A stretch of 32,599 nucleotides of DNA from Candidatus Parcubacteria bacterium (GCA_014378965.1 JACMMR010000031.1:1-32599), one strand, 5' to 3'. Shown: positions 20,462-31,498, counted from the first letter of the stretch. A program made the numbers and translations. Notes: generated from the letters alone by a model not told the origin.

Positions 20462-23179
20462 ATGATACACCTTCGTACTTTATCATCACGTATAGCAATC
20501 GCACTCACAGTTTTGATACCTATTTTAGTTTTAATAGGATGGACAATCAACAACCAGATTCTAACCCGAGTATTTCTGCAATTTACTCCCATGAACCCCA
20601 TCAGTGCAATCTTGTTTTTAATGACGTCAATCTGTTTAATAGCAACACAGACTCTGAAAGGACAAACACAAAGATATTGCTTTCTAAGTGCAGGAACAAT
20701 TATGACGATAGTTGGACTTTTGATGTTGATAAAATATTCAGGAGGACCTGATTTAAAAATAGATAGAATTTTTTTTGAACCACTGTTAGGAATTAATCGT
20801 ATGCCTATTACAACTTCGTTTAACTTCTTATTACTTGGTTTTATTTTGCTGTCATATTCAAGCCGTTATGTTTTAGCTAGTATTTTTAAAATAATAATCC
20901 TACTTATTTCTGTTTATGCTTTATTTGCATATCTCTATAATTTTATTGGTATATATGAAAATACACTTCATAATCCAATGGCTATTCACACTGCATTTCT
21001 TTTCTGTATTATTTCGATATATTTACTAGTCAAGGAAGATGTGTGGAATAGACACATCATTGAAATTCTGCGAGTAAAAAAACTTTTTATTCCAATAGTG
21101 CTTATATTAATATTTTCTATTTCGATGCTACTTGCTGGAGGTGTATCAGTACTTGTAAATAATAATTTGGAGCAACAGTCCAATTTACAATTTAAAAATC
21201 AAACAGGACAAATCGCTGCCTTCGTTGAATCAAGAATGAACCTGTACATCGGATCAATTTATGGATTACAAGGTTTATTTGCTGCATCCAATAGTGTAAC
21301 TGAGAGCGAATGGAAAGCATATGTGTCCGAAATAAATGTACCTACACGTTATCCAGGTGTTTCTGCAACGTCATTCGCGCCAAAAGTTTTTCTTGAAGAA
21401 GCTACACGATTACCATTTAAGATTTACCCAAGTGTAACTAAGGAATATTATTTTCCAATAAGTTATGTGTCTAACTTTGTACAAGGTACTTCTACAGCTC
21501 AAGGTTTTGATCTCTCCTCAGAATCTGAACGTTTCAAAACGCTCTCTAAGGCAATAGATACTGATACCCCTTCAGCAACTCCAGTTGTGATAGCTGCAAT
21601 ATCTAAAGTGCCTATTTTTTCTGTATACGCTCCGGTATTTAAAAATAAAACATTACAGGAAACAATAGAGGATCGTCAAAAAAATATTCAAGGAATTGTT
21701 TCTGTATCGTTTCGTCTTGATAAAATATTTCCTGACCTCTTCAGTACTTCAATTACTGATGATCGTGTAAATATTGAAATATATGACACACCTTCTGCCG
21801 AAACCATGCAGAAAGAATCATTATTGTACGATACTAATATTACAAGTATACAAAATGTAAAACATAAGCTTCAAGAAATAAAAAAAATCTATGTTGCTGA
21901 CAGGGTATGGATGATAAAGTTTACAGCAAATAAAAATACGTACTTGCCGGTTGTAGAGCGATATGGACAAGAGGTTGTGTTAGTACTCGGTTTGCTATTT
22001 TCAATTCTTATTACAATGATTACTTATATTTATATCCGTTCACATGAGCAAGCATTACTTAGTAAAAATGTCCAACTGGAAGCATTGGTAAAAAGCTTTC
22101 CTTTTGGGGTATTGATCGAAGATGAGTATAGAAAAATTACTCTTGGTAATGCGAAAATGATGAATATATTTGGTATTACGGGTGAACAAAAAAACTTTGT
22201 AGGAATACCGGTTTTACAAGCTATGGAATTGATACGACCTAATATCAAAGATTATGATGAATTTAAACGGCGAGATTTAGATATTGTAAAAAAATATGAT
22301 GTTGTTGTTGATGAAAAAATAGAGTTAGCAAATGATATTGTTATTTCGCGTAGTTATATTCCCTTGTATTATCATGAAAAACTTCACGGGGCTATGTGGA
22401 TTTACAAAGATATAACAGAAGAGGAACAAATCGATCGTATGAAAACCGAGTTTGTATCATTGGCATCACATCAATTACGAACACCACTCACTTCAATTAA
22501 GTGGTATAGCGAGCTGATTGAAGATGAAGGAAAAATGACCAAAACACAAAAAAGCTATATACATGAAATCAGGGAAGCATCAGATCGTATGGTTTCCTTA
22601 GTTGGATCATTGTTAAATGTTTCTCGGCTCGAATTGGGAACATTTGCAATTGAGCCTGAAAAAGCTGATCTTCTCGAAGTGGTTGAAGTGGCCGTTCGCG
22701 AAGCTCAGATGAACTTTGATTTGAAAAAACAAAAATTGACATATACTCATCCCGAAAAGTTATCGGCCATGATGCTTGATACAAAAGTCACTCATATTAT
22801 CATACAAAATCTTCTTTCAAATGCCTGTAAATATACACCAGAAAACGGCTCTATCAACCTTGAGATAAAAAAAGTTATTGCTAAAAACGGGGTACCGACT
22901 TCAATCCAGATTTCGTGTGCTGATAATGGCTATGGTATTCCAATTCAGCAGCAAGGTTCTGTATTCAAGAAATTGTTCAGAGCTGATAATGTTCGAGTGC
23001 TTGACGTTGAGGGTACAGGTCTTGGTCTGTACATAATTAAAACAGTGGTAGAGGCAGCAGGATGTACTATTTCATTTACGTCTCAGGAAAATAAAGGAAC
23101 AACCTTTACAGTAACATTGCCCCTAAAAGGAATGGTACCTCGATCAGGCAAAAAAAGTTTATCGGAAGCTATGGAATAA
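20462..23179 (+). CDS. Membrane CHASE-domain sensor histidine kinase
   Basis: A 905-residue sensor. The N-terminus has about seven hydrophobic segments (roughly residues 10-230), a multi-span membrane region. An extracytoplasmic CHASE domain follows (about 235-490, with FVESRMNLYIGSIYGLQGLF and RYPGVSATSFAP), then another membrane helix (about 510-530) and a PAS-like domain (about 545-655). The HisKA domain has phospho-acceptor His670 in SLASHQLRTPL. The HATPase_c has N-box NLLSNACKYTP, G1 DNGYGIP and G2 GTGLGLYI. CHASE domains sense small extracellular ligands in other bacteria. A receiver protein lies 27 bp downstream and the pil genes follow, so a link to pilus control is plausible. Such a large sensor is notable in a small CPR genome. 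Confidence 0.88.
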   Translation: MIHLRTLSSRIAIALTVLIPILVLIGWTINNQILTRVFLQFTPMNPISAILFLMTSICLIATQTLKGQTQRYCFLSAGTIMTIVGLLMLIKYSGGPDLKIDRIFFEPLLGINRMPITTSFNFLLLGFILLSYSSRYVLASIFKIIILLISVYALFAYLYNFIGIYENTLHNPMAIHTAFLFCIISIYLLVKEDVWNRHIIEILRVKKLFIPIVLILIFSISMLLAGGVSVLVNNNLEQQSNLQFKNQTGQIAAFVESRMNLYIGSIYGLQGLFAASNSVTESEWKAYVSEINVPTRYPGVSATSFAPKVFLEEATRLPFKIYPSVTKEYYFPISYVSNFVQGTSTAQGFDLSSESERFKTLSKAIDTDTPSATPVVIAAISKVPIFSVYAPVFKNKTLQETIEDRQKNIQGIVSVSFRLDKIFPDLFSTSITDDRVNIEIYDTPSAETMQKESLLYDTNITSIQNVKHKLQEIKKIYVADRVWMIKFTANKNTYLPVVERYGQEVVLVLGLLFSILITMITYIYIRSHEQALLSKNVQLEALVKSFPFGVLIEDEYRKITLGNAKMMNIFGITGEQKNFVGIPVLQAMELIRPNIKDYDEFKRRDLDIVKKYDVVVDEKIELANDIVISRSYIPLYYHEKLHGAMWIYKDITEEEQIDRMKTEFVSLASHQLRTPLTSIKWYSELIEDEGKMTKTQKSYIHEIREASDRMVSLVGSLLNVSRLELGTFAIEPEKADLLEVVEVAVREAQMNFDLKKQKLTYTHPEKLSAMMLDTKVTHIIIQNLLSNACKYTPENGSINLEIKKVIAKNGVPTSIQISCADNGYGIPIQQQGSVFKKLFRADNVRVLDVEGTGLGLYIIKTVVEAAGCTISFTSQENKGTTFTVTLPLKGMVPRSGKKSLSEAME

Positions 23180-23194
23180 AAATTAAAAAAACTA

Positions 23195-23200
23195 TATACT
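23195..23200 (+). promoter_or_regulatory. -10 of the receiver/pil operon
   Basis: TATACT at 23195-23200 ends exactly 6 bases before the ATG at 23207. It could give the receiver and pil genes their own leaderless transcript in addition to read-through from the kinase. Confidence 0.45.
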
Positions 23201-23206
23201 TATATT

Positions 23207-23590
23207 ATGGATACCAAATACTCTATTAAGAAAAAAGTCCTGATTGCTGAAGATGAAAAGCCTCTTTCTAAGGCTTTGGCATTAAAGCTAGAAAGTGAAA
23301 ATATTGAGATAGATGTTGCTTATGATGGAGACATGGTAAAGGAGAAGATTACATTAAATGTATATGATTTGATTTTAATGGATTTAATGATGCCTAAACA
23401 TGACGGTTTTTCTGTATTAGCAGATCTAAAAGAAAGAAAAATAAAAACTCCGGTTGTGATTATGTCAAATTTAAGTCAAGATACCGATAGAAATAGGGCT
23501 ACGATTGCCGGTGCATCACATTATTTTGTTAAAGCTGAAGTAAAATTGGCAGATATCGTAGACTACGTTAAAAAAACATTAAAAATATAA
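23207..23590 (+). CDS. Stand-alone response-regulator receiver
   Basis: A 127-residue CheY-like domain with no output domain. The acidic pocket is Glu15-Asp16, the phospho-acceptor is Asp59 in LMDLMMP, the switch Ser is 87 and the conserved Lys is 109 in YFVKAE. All the residues for phosphotransfer are present. It lies between the CHASE kinase (27 bp upstream) and pilB (8 bp downstream). The simplest reading is that the kinase phosphorylates it and it acts by protein contact, possibly on the pilus motor; the partner is inferred from position only. Confidence 0.88.
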   Translation: MDTKYSIKKKVLIAEDEKPLSKALALKLESENIEIDVAYDGDMVKEKITLNVYDLILMDLMMPKHDGFSVLADLKERKIKTPVVIMSNLSQDTDRNRATIAGASHYFVKAEVKLADIVDYVKKTLKI

Positions 23591-23598
23591 AAACATAT

Positions 23599-25305
23599 AT
23601 GATAGACCAGTCCTTTTATAAAAAAATACTTATTGACCAAAAATATATTTCTAAAGATGATGCAAAGCTTGCTGATGTCTATGAGTCCTCAGGTAAAGGA
23701 AGCTTTACTGACTATTTGTTGCAAAATGGAATTATCAACAAATTAACCTTAGGTTTAGCGATAGCTGAACACTCCAATACATCATTTACTGATCTAAGTT
23801 TACGAACTCCATCAGCCGATGATTTGACACGTATTCCAGAGGTTGATGCACGAACTTATAGAATTGTGTTTATAAAGGAAAAAGATAAAGACATTTTTTT
23901 AGCAACAAATATATTAGAAGAACCAAAATTAAAAGAAGTTTCTAGTCGATTATTTCCTTCTAAAAAAGTAATATTTACTTTTGCTTTCAAAGAAGATATA
24001 GATACGTATCTGTCTCATTATGAAAAAGAATTAAATACTCGTTTTTCCGCCATAATAAAAAGCGAAAAAAGGGTAGCACCGGAAATTTTTGAAGAAATTA
24101 TTCGTGATGCGGTAACATATCGGGCATCTGATATTCATTTTGAGCCACAAGCGTCCATGACGATGATACGTTTTCGAATTGATGGATTATTAAAGCTGGC
24201 AGGATCAATTCCACGAACTAATTATGAAAATGTATTGAACCGTATTAAAATTCAATCAAATCTTAGAACTGATGAACATTTTGCACCTCAAGATGGAGCT
24301 ATACGTTTTGCGTCCAATGATATAAACGTTGATCTTCGTGTGTCAGTTGTTCCAACACTAGATGGAGAAAAAGTTGTTGTAAGAATTTTGACGGAATATG
24401 TGAAAGGACTCACTTTTGCTGATCTTGGATTCTCTGAAAGACATATCACCATTTTTGATGATGCAGCAAAAAAACCTTTCGGCATGATTTTGGTTGCGGG
24501 TCCTACAGGATCTGGAAAAACAACCACATTATATTCGTTATTAAAAAAATTAAATACACCAGAAATAAATATTACGACCATTGAAGATCCTGTTGAATAT
24601 CGTATGCTCGGTGCGACACAGATTCAAGTAAACCAAAAAACAGATCTTACTTTTGCCAAAGGTCTGCGTGCTATTGTGAGACAAGACCCAAATATTATTT
24701 TGGTTGGCGAGATTCGTGATACAGAAACGGCCGAGACTGCGGTGAACGCTGCACTTACTGGACACCTTTTACTCTCAACTTTTCATGCGAATGATGCATC
24801 CACATGTATTCCTCGTTTACTTGATATGGGAGTAGAATCATTCTTGCTTGGATCAACACTTGAACTCCTTGTGGCACAAAGACTTGTACGAAGAATTTGC
24901 GATCTCTGTCGGTATAGTTACGTTGAAAATTTATCAAATATTGCCTCCGATTTTCCACCAGCTAAGGGATATTTTACAGATAAAGAAATTACGCTCTATA
25001 AAGGAAAAGGTTGTGGAGCCTGCAATAATACAGGATATAAAGGGAGAACCTGTTTGGTAGAAATGATTGAAGTTGGTTCTCAGTTAAAAGAATTAATAAG
25101 TTCTCGACCTTCCGCAGCTGAAGTGTGGAAAGTTGCAAAAGAAAATGGTGCACGATCTATGTTTGAAGATGGTATAGATAAAGTTAAAATTGGAGTATCT
25201 ACATTGGAAGAGGTGTTTCGAGTTGCTGCACCAAACGAAGGTATTAAAGTATCAGAAGAAAAAAAATCACGTGTAATTAAAGCTAAATTAAAACCAATTT
25301 ATTAA
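23599..25305 (+). CDS. pilB: Type IV pilus assembly ATPase PilB
   Basis: A 568-residue GspE/PilB motor that powers pilus extension at the cytoplasmic membrane. The N-terminal region (about 1-150) resembles the MshEN/T2SSE-N domain. The ATPase core has Walker A GPTGSGKT (about 301-308), the Asp box IEDPVEY, Walker B ILVGEIRD and the His box LLSTFHAND. A zinc-binding module follows with CDLC and CGAC pairs, as in bacterial PilB/GspE. The start follows the receiver gene by 8 bp with no Shine-Dalgarno. No pilT retraction ATPase is seen in the window. Confidence 0.93.
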   Translation: MIDQSFYKKILIDQKYISKDDAKLADVYESSGKGSFTDYLLQNGIINKLTLGLAIAEHSNTSFTDLSLRTPSADDLTRIPEVDARTYRIVFIKEKDKDIFLATNILEEPKLKEVSSRLFPSKKVIFTFAFKEDIDTYLSHYEKELNTRFSAIIKSEKRVAPEIFEEIIRDAVTYRASDIHFEPQASMTMIRFRIDGLLKLAGSIPRTNYENVLNRIKIQSNLRTDEHFAPQDGAIRFASNDINVDLRVSVVPTLDGEKVVVRILTEYVKGLTFADLGFSERHITIFDDAAKKPFGMILVAGPTGSGKTTTLYSLLKKLNTPEINITTIEDPVEYRMLGATQIQVNQKTDLTFAKGLRAIVRQDPNIILVGEIRDTETAETAVNAALTGHLLLSTFHANDASTCIPRLLDMGVESFLLGSTLELLVAQRLVRRICDLCRYSYVENLSNIASDFPPAKGYFTDKEITLYKGKGCGACNNTGYKGRTCLVEMIEVGSQLKELISSRPSAAEVWKVAKENGARSMFEDGIDKVKIGVSTLEEVFRVAAPNEGIKVSEEKKSRVIKAKLKPIY

Positions 25306-25314
25306 ATTGTAATT

Positions 25315-26439
25315 ATGAAATATAAATATACGAAAGCAGAGGCAGGAAAAGAATTATACAGTATGAAACGATCTATATTTGTTCGTCTTCGCGCTTTTGG
25401 TTTACAAAATGATTCTAATTTTTTTATACAAAATCTTTCAGTGTTGATAGGTGCTGGTATGAGTGTGAGTGAAGCCTTACAGTCAGTGTATGCCGAAGTC
25501 CGTGGTATAAGAATGAAATCAGTCTTACGAGAAATCATAGACGGGGTAGATGAAGGTTTAACACTTTCGTCAGCCATTGAAAGAACAAACATTATCTCTC
25601 CTCACACGTTGGCTTTAATAAAGTTAGGTGAATTGTCGGGTCGATTGTCAGAAAATCTTGAGGTTACAGCTATACAAAATGAAAAAGAAGCAACATTTCG
25701 ATCAAGAGTGAGATCAGCTCTTGCGTACTCATCCTTTGTATTAATCATTTCACTTGTTGTTGGTGTTGGAGTTGCATGGTTTGTACTTCCAAAAATCTCA
25801 AAATTTTTTGCTGATCTAAACGCTCCATTACCAAAGATTACTAAAATTATTATCGCAGTTGGTGATTTTTTACAAGTATATGGATTTATTTTTATACCTA
25901 TGTTTATTGGAATATTCGTGATCATGTTTTATTTTCTTTTTAGTTTTCCTAAAACAAAGTTTATTGGTCATACACTGCTATTTCATATGCCGATTATTAA
26001 ACATTTGATTTTGGAAACAGAAGTCGCACGTTTCGGATTTTTATCTGGAACAATGATCCGTGCCGGGGTCCCACTGCACATGGTTTTTGAATTATTACCC
26101 GGAACAACAACATTTAAAAATTATGCGGTAGTATACTCTCACATTTCTGATGAGATTTTGGACGGTGCATCTTTTCAGAAAATATTTTCAGAATCAAAAA
26201 AAGCTGATAAACTAATACCACTTCCCGTACGGCAAATGATGGTCGCTGCCGAACAGTCAGGCGCTTTAGCAGAAACTCTTATCAAGATCGGAGGAATGTA
26301 TGAAGCAAAAGTTGATGCAACATCAAGAAATATTCCAGCCTTTTTAGAACCGGCACTACTTTTGTTCATCGGAGGACTGGTTGGGCTTTTGGCTGTTGGA
26401 ATATTGATGCCAATTTATCAATTAGGGTTATACTTTTAA
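25315..26439 (+). CDS. pilC: Type IV pilus inner-membrane platform protein PilC
   Basis: A 374-residue protein with two GspF domains and three membrane helices (about 140-160, 190-210 and 345-368), the usual PilC/GspF topology. Conserved features include LSVLIGAGMSVSEAL, LIKLGELSGRLSENL and, in the second repeat, MMVAAEQSGALAETL. It forms the platform on which PilB acts. The start 25315 gives MKYKYTKAEAG; an in-frame ATG at 25363 (MKRSIFVRL) is an alternative. It lies 9 bp after pilB and 3 bp before the first pilin-like gene. Confidence 0.92.
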   Translation: MKYKYTKAEAGKELYSMKRSIFVRLRAFGLQNDSNFFIQNLSVLIGAGMSVSEALQSVYAEVRGIRMKSVLREIIDGVDEGLTLSSAIERTNIISPHTLALIKLGELSGRLSENLEVTAIQNEKEATFRSRVRSALAYSSFVLIISLVVGVGVAWFVLPKISKFFADLNAPLPKITKIIIAVGDFLQVYGFIFIPMFIGIFVIMFYFLFSFPKTKFIGHTLLFHMPIIKHLILETEVARFGFLSGTMIRAGVPLHMVFELLPGTTTFKNYAVVYSHISDEILDGASFQKIFSESKKADKLIPLPVRQMMVAAEQSGALAETLIKIGGMYEAKVDATSRNIPAFLEPALLLFIGGLVGLLAVGILMPIYQLGLYF

Positions 26440-26442
26440 TCT

Positions 26443-26871
26443 ATGAATAAAGGTTTTTCTTTAGTAGAAATGATTATTGTATTTGCCATTATGTCAGTCA
26501 TGGGGACTGTGGTTTTAACAACATATATGTCGATACGAAAAACAGGTGATGCAACTCGAGCAGGTATGGTTCAAGTGGCAGCACTTGTAAATGCTAACGC
26601 CCGCGCCAGAGTAATGGAATCCGACACTGACTGGGGGGTTAAAGTTTCCTCTACGAGTACTACTATATTTAGTGGGGCAAGTTTTGCAACGCGGGTGGGT
26701 GTACGAGATGCTGTGTACAGTATTCCTAACGGTTTAACTATTACTGGTCCAAGCGAAATCGTATTCGCAAAATTTTCAGGTACACCAAGTTTAGTTGGCA
26801 CAACTACATTTTCAAATGATTACGGAACAAGTTCTGTGTACGTATGGCTAGGAGGTATAATTGGAAATTAA
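26443..26871 (+). CDS. Prepilin-like protein (type II pseudopilin)
   Basis: A 142-residue protein with a very short leader (MNKG) before FSLVEMIIVFAIMSVM, with Glu at mature position 5 and the N-terminal pilin helix. The rest is a small beta-rich globular part without cysteines. By size and place in the cluster it is a likely minor pilin (GspH/FimT-like), but the subclass is not certain. It follows pilC by 3 bp and precedes the next pilin gene by 3 bp. Confidence 0.82.
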   Translation: MNKGFSLVEMIIVFAIMSVMGTVVLTTYMSIRKTGDATRAGMVQVAALVNANARARVMESDTDWGVKVSSTSTTIFSGASFATRVGVRDAVYSIPNGLTITGPSEIVFAKFSGTPSLVGTTTFSNDYGTSSVYVWLGGIIGN

Positions 26872-26874
26872 TAT

Positions 26875-27735
26875 ATGAAAAAAATATCACTTTACCACAA
26901 AGGCACTTCTATTTTGCCAAAAAAAAATAAGTCGAACAAAGGAATATCACTTGTTGAAGTCGTAGTTGCGATTGCAATATTCTCCGTACTTTCAACCGTT
27001 GCATATCAGACGTATATAACCGTGAACAGGTTAACTGTGTCATCGGATAAAAAAGACGTTGCAGTACGATTAGCTGAGGAGGGAATAGAGGCCATGCGAT
27101 CTATACGAGATTATAACTTTACAAGTTTACCCACCATAGGCACTATAGGTATTGTGATTGGGGCTACAAGTACGTGGCAAGCTTCAGGAACTAGTGATGT
27201 GACAAATGGGTATATTCGTACTCTTACATTTACACCTGTCGACGCTGACACGACAACTATAACATCAAAGGTTGATTGGTTAGATAGAGGTGCTACCAGT
27301 ACTCTTACATTAAATTCAACCTTAACTAACTGGGAAAAAATAGTACTTCAATCAGCCGGTCTGACTATCAACACAACAGGTGCTAATCTCTCACAAGCAG
27401 CTTCACGACGCTTGCTCACAGGTATAACATTGGCGGTTAGCGCAACATCAAGTACAACAACTATAAATCAGGTCAATGTCTCGTGGACTACTGCAATACG
27501 TAGATTACAAGAAATCCGTAGTCCCAACGGAACCTTGGTTTTTGGACCAGTAAGTGTTGTATCTGGAGCTACTTCAACATTATCAACTTCTATCAGTATG
27601 AATCCTGGAACATCTAAAACCATAGAATTTTACTTTGATTCAACGATGGCAACAAATACTATCACCATAACTTTTATTATGACTGATGGTTCAATTAAGA
27701 CGGTTGTGATAACCAACCCACCAATAGGAACTTAA
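26875..27735 (+). CDS. Prepilin-like protein with long leader (PilV/GspI-like)
   Basis: A 286-residue protein whose leader is unusually long (about 23 residues, Lys-rich) and ends in KSNKG before ISLVEVVVAIAIFSVLST; Glu5 is present. The EEGIEAMRSIRDYNF segment after the helix is typical of PilV/GspI-type minor pilins. The remainder is Thr/Ser-rich (many ATST runs), as often seen in CPR surface proteins. It is part of the pil operon, with 3-bp or shorter gaps on both sides. Confidence 0.8.
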   Translation: MKKISLYHKGTSILPKKNKSNKGISLVEVVVAIAIFSVLSTVAYQTYITVNRLTVSSDKKDVAVRLAEEGIEAMRSIRDYNFTSLPTIGTIGIVIGATSTWQASGTSDVTNGYIRTLTFTPVDADTTTITSKVDWLDRGATSTLTLNSTLTNWEKIVLQSAGLTINTTGANLSQAASRRLLTGITLAVSATSSTTTINQVNVSWTTAIRRLQEIRSPNGTLVFGPVSVVSGATSTLSTSISMNPGTSKTIEFYFDSTMATNTITITFIMTDGSIKTVVITNPPIGT

Positions 27736-27737
27736 AT

Positions 27738-28259
27738 ATGAAAAACAAAAATATTTACATCGAAAAAGGTTTTACATTAGTTGAAGTGCTCATTGCGATT
27801 GCAATCATGTCGCTCTTAGTTTTGTCTGTTGCCAGTATGGTTGTTGCCATGTCTGTACAAGAGAAAAGAACTCGGGCGATTACTGAAGTTGATTCTGGAG
27901 CGTCTAGTATTATGGATGATATTTCCCAAAGTTTACGAAATGCTTCAAGTATTACAACCCCCATAGCAAGTACTACTTCCACTTCGACTATGACACTTGG
28001 TATGAGTTTGATTCCTACTGAAAATCCAACATTATATTCTTTTGCAACTTCAACCATACAAGTAACAAAAGGGGCAAGTACACCTTATCGAATGACTAAC
28101 AAAAATGTGATAGTAGACTCAATATCATTTCAAAATTTAAGTGCAACATCAACCAATGGAACTATACGTGTTACACTTAAGGTTTCGTATAACAATACTG
28201 CGAACGATGCTAAATTAAATTATTCAACAATTCTCATAACAACAGTATCATTGAGATGA
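27738..28259 (+). CDS. Prepilin-like protein (PilW/GspJ-like)
   Basis: A 173-residue protein with leader MKNKNIYIEKG, then FTLVEVLIAIAIMSLLVLSV and Glu5. The following MDDISQSLRNASSITTP region matches the GspJ/PilW class, where an Asp-rich helix precedes the globular part. The stop TGA overlaps the ATG of the next gene (ATGA at 28256-28259), which points to translational coupling. Confidence 0.8.
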   Translation: MKNKNIYIEKGFTLVEVLIAIAIMSLLVLSVASMVVAMSVQEKRTRAITEVDSGASSIMDDISQSLRNASSITTPIASTTSTSTMTLGMSLIPTENPTLYSFATSTIQVTKGASTPYRMTNKNVIVDSISFQNLSATSTNGTIRVTLKVSYNNTANDAKLNYSTILITTVSLR

Positions 28260-28651
28260 AAAAAAATATGTATAATAAAAACGGATTTGCGATGGTCTAT
28301 ATTATGTTGATACTCTCAGCAATTATTTTAGCTTCGTCATTGTCAATATCTTCTATTGGAATATTATCTGCAAAAAGAATGCAAAGATACACACAAAGTG
28401 CTGAAGTACGGATGCTGGCAATGCATTGCGGTGAATCAATACTTTTACTTGTTCGCAATAACTCTGCTTTACTTACTGCAACAACAACCATGATTCAAGG
28501 AACTGGTTCTTGTGCATACACAGTTAATGGTACGGCTCCAAATAAGGTTATTAATATAACAGCTATAAAATATAACCTTTATAAAAGACTACAAATAACT
28601 ATTAGTAGATTTGCCCCAACAATACTTGCATCATGGATAGAAACTAAATGA
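28256..28651 (+). CDS. Pilin-like protein without Glu5 (PilX/GspK-like)
   Basis: A 131-residue protein with leader MKKNMYNKNG before FAMVYIMLILSAIILASSLSI. Position 5 of the mature chain is Tyr, not Glu. Loss of Glu5 is characteristic of tip pseudopilins such as GspK and some PilX proteins, so this is the likely tip or priming subunit; the assignment is inferred. Two cysteines (MHCGES and GSCAYT) may form a disulphide. It is the last of the operon before pilD, which has its own -10 box. Confidence 0.75.
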   Translation: MKKNMYNKNGFAMVYIMLILSAIILASSLSISSIGILSAKRMQRYTQSAEVRMLAMHCGESILLLVRNNSALLTATTTMIQGTGSCAYTVNGTAPNKVINITAIKYNLYKRLQITISRFAPTILASWIETK

Positions 28652-28656
28652 TGTAG

Positions 28657-28662
28657 TATAAT
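28657..28662 (+). promoter_or_regulatory. -10 of pilD
   Basis: TATAAT at 28657-28662 ends exactly 6 bases before the ATG at 28669. A TG lies 4 bases upstream (28652-28653), too far to be a classical extended -10. Confidence 0.5.
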
Positions 28663-28668
28663 CAATAT

Positions 28669-29610
28669 ATGACAATACTTATTCTTATAATCATTTTTCT
28701 CCTTGGATCTATCATTGGAAGTTTCCTTAACGTTGTAATATTTCGTCTTAACACCAACCTGAGTATTAGTCATGGTCGTTCTAAATGCTTTTCTTGTAAT
28801 AGAGAATTGGAACCAAAGGATTTAGTACCACTGTTCTCATTTTTATTTTTCAAAGGAAGATGTCGAACATGTAAATCTAAAATATCTTATCAATATCCTC
28901 TTGTTGAACTAGGTACTGGTATTATATTTGTTTTGATTACATATTCATATTTTTTCAGTAATACAATTTTTATAGGAAATAATATTTTCAACAAAGGACT
29001 TGTATTACAAGCTTTCACTCAACTATCTTACATAAAATATATTTTTTATATAATGGATTTAGCTTTAGCCTCTTTACTTATGTGTATATTTGTTTATGAT
29101 TTTAGACATAAAATTATTCCTGACAAGTTAGTATATTCTGGTGCGGTATTGATGCTTATAAAAATTATTGCCTGCTTGTTTATTTTTAAAGCTACAAGTA
29201 TGACTATAATATGGGCATTATTAGCAGGACCACTCGTCGCATTTCCTTTTGCATTATTCTGGGTTGTATCAGGCGGAAGGTGGATGGGGCTTGGAGATGC
29301 AAAGCTTGCACTTATTGTAGGCTGGGGATTGGGTCTTGGATATGGATACACTGCTCTTATGTATTCATTCTGGATTGGTGCAATAGCAATTATTGGTCTC
29401 ATGCTTATGAGGGAGATGCTTGATGCCTTTTCGACACATGATAATGCTTTCGGAATGAAGATAAAATTTTTACATAATAAAAAACTAGAATACTTCAGAA
29501 ATAAGCTTCCATCATACAAATTAAGATCTGAAATACCGTTTGGCCCCTTTATGATTGTAGCTTTTTACATGATTTATTTTCTAGGTAGGAATCTTTTGTG
29601 GTGGATATAG
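28669..29610 (+). CDS. pilD: Prepilin peptidase / N-methylase PilD
   Basis: A 313-residue polytopic membrane aspartic protease (A24 family) that cleaves prepilins after the leader Gly and methylates the new N-terminus. The N-terminal methylase region has IIGSFLNVVIFRL, then a CFSC/CRTC zinc module and YPLVELGTG. The two catalytic Asp residues are in VYDFRHKIIPD and MGLGDAKLA. About seven membrane helices are visible. It is longer than the usual 250-290 residues because of an insert near 245-285 before the last helix. It completes the pil cluster and is the only candidate in the window to process its five prepilins. Confidence 0.93.
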   Translation: MTILILIIIFLLGSIIGSFLNVVIFRLNTNLSISHGRSKCFSCNRELEPKDLVPLFSFLFFKGRCRTCKSKISYQYPLVELGTGIIFVLITYSYFFSNTIFIGNNIFNKGLVLQAFTQLSYIKYIFYIMDLALASLLMCIFVYDFRHKIIPDKLVYSGAVLMLIKIIACLFIFKATSMTIIWALLAGPLVAFPFALFWVVSGGRWMGLGDAKLALIVGWGLGLGYGYTALMYSFWIGAIAIIGLMLMREMLDAFSTHDNAFGMKIKFLHNKKLEYFRNKLPSYKLRSEIPFGPFMIVAFYMIYFLGRNLLWWI

Positions 29611-29717
29611 AGGGTTGATAGAAGTTTGATTTTATTCATATTTTTATGGTTATTTTTGACTTTTTTCGACTTTTCTTGTGCTCTGTGAACATATTTAAAT
29701 TATCCTTTGATAATCGC

Positions 29718-29745
29718 TTGACTTTGTTTCCGTTTCGTATATAAT
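29718..29745 (+). promoter_or_regulatory. 16S rRNA promoter
   Basis: TTGACT (29718-29723), 16 bases, TATAAT (29740-29745), the most canonical promoter in the window. The predicted start near 29752 leaves a leader of about 215 nt before the mature 16S. Confidence 0.8.
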
Positions 29746-29777
29746 AGACACCCATACGGCATAGAGATATTACTCTT

Positions 29778-29806
29778 AAAAAAGCTTTTTCTTTTAAAGA
29801 AAAAGC
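29778..29806 (-). terminator. Hairpin that reads as a minus-strand terminator
   Basis: GCTTTTTC (29784-29791) pairs with GAAAAAGC (29799-29806). On the minus strand the stem is followed by TTTTTT, so it could stop antisense transcription. On the plus strand it has no T run and would serve only as a leader hairpin. Confidence 0.4.
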
Positions 29807-29933
29807 ATGATACATTTAAGAAAAATCTTTAATACTAATACTTTGAAAACTTAATAAGATATACATACATCACAATAGATATGTAAGAACATTGTACTGA
29901 TTTTGTACGATGAGCAAGAATTAATTTAAAATT

Positions 29934-29964
29934 AATCAAATCCTTTCTTTTGTTCTGTTTGAGT
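29934..29964 (+). other. 5' strand of the 16S precursor processing stem
   Basis: AATCAAA (29934-29940), TTCTTTTGTTCTG (29945-29957) and TGAGT (to 29964) are complementary to 31651-31681 downstream of the 16S. Together they form a long helix that would loop out the whole 16S, as for RNase III processing. Confidence 0.75.
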
Positions 29965-29966
29965 TT

Positions 29967-31498
<1,532 letters not shown>

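Larger units (their letters stand above)
29611..29966 (+). other. 16S rRNA upstream and leader region
   Basis: A 356-bp gene-free stretch. It contains T-rich spacer, the 16S promoter (29718-29745), a boxA-like TACTCTTAAA (about 29770-29779), a GCTTTTTC/GAAAAAGC hairpin (29784-29806), a CATTGTAC/GTACGATG hairpin near 29891-29913 and the 5' strand of the 16S processing stem (29934-29964). Confidence 0.6.
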
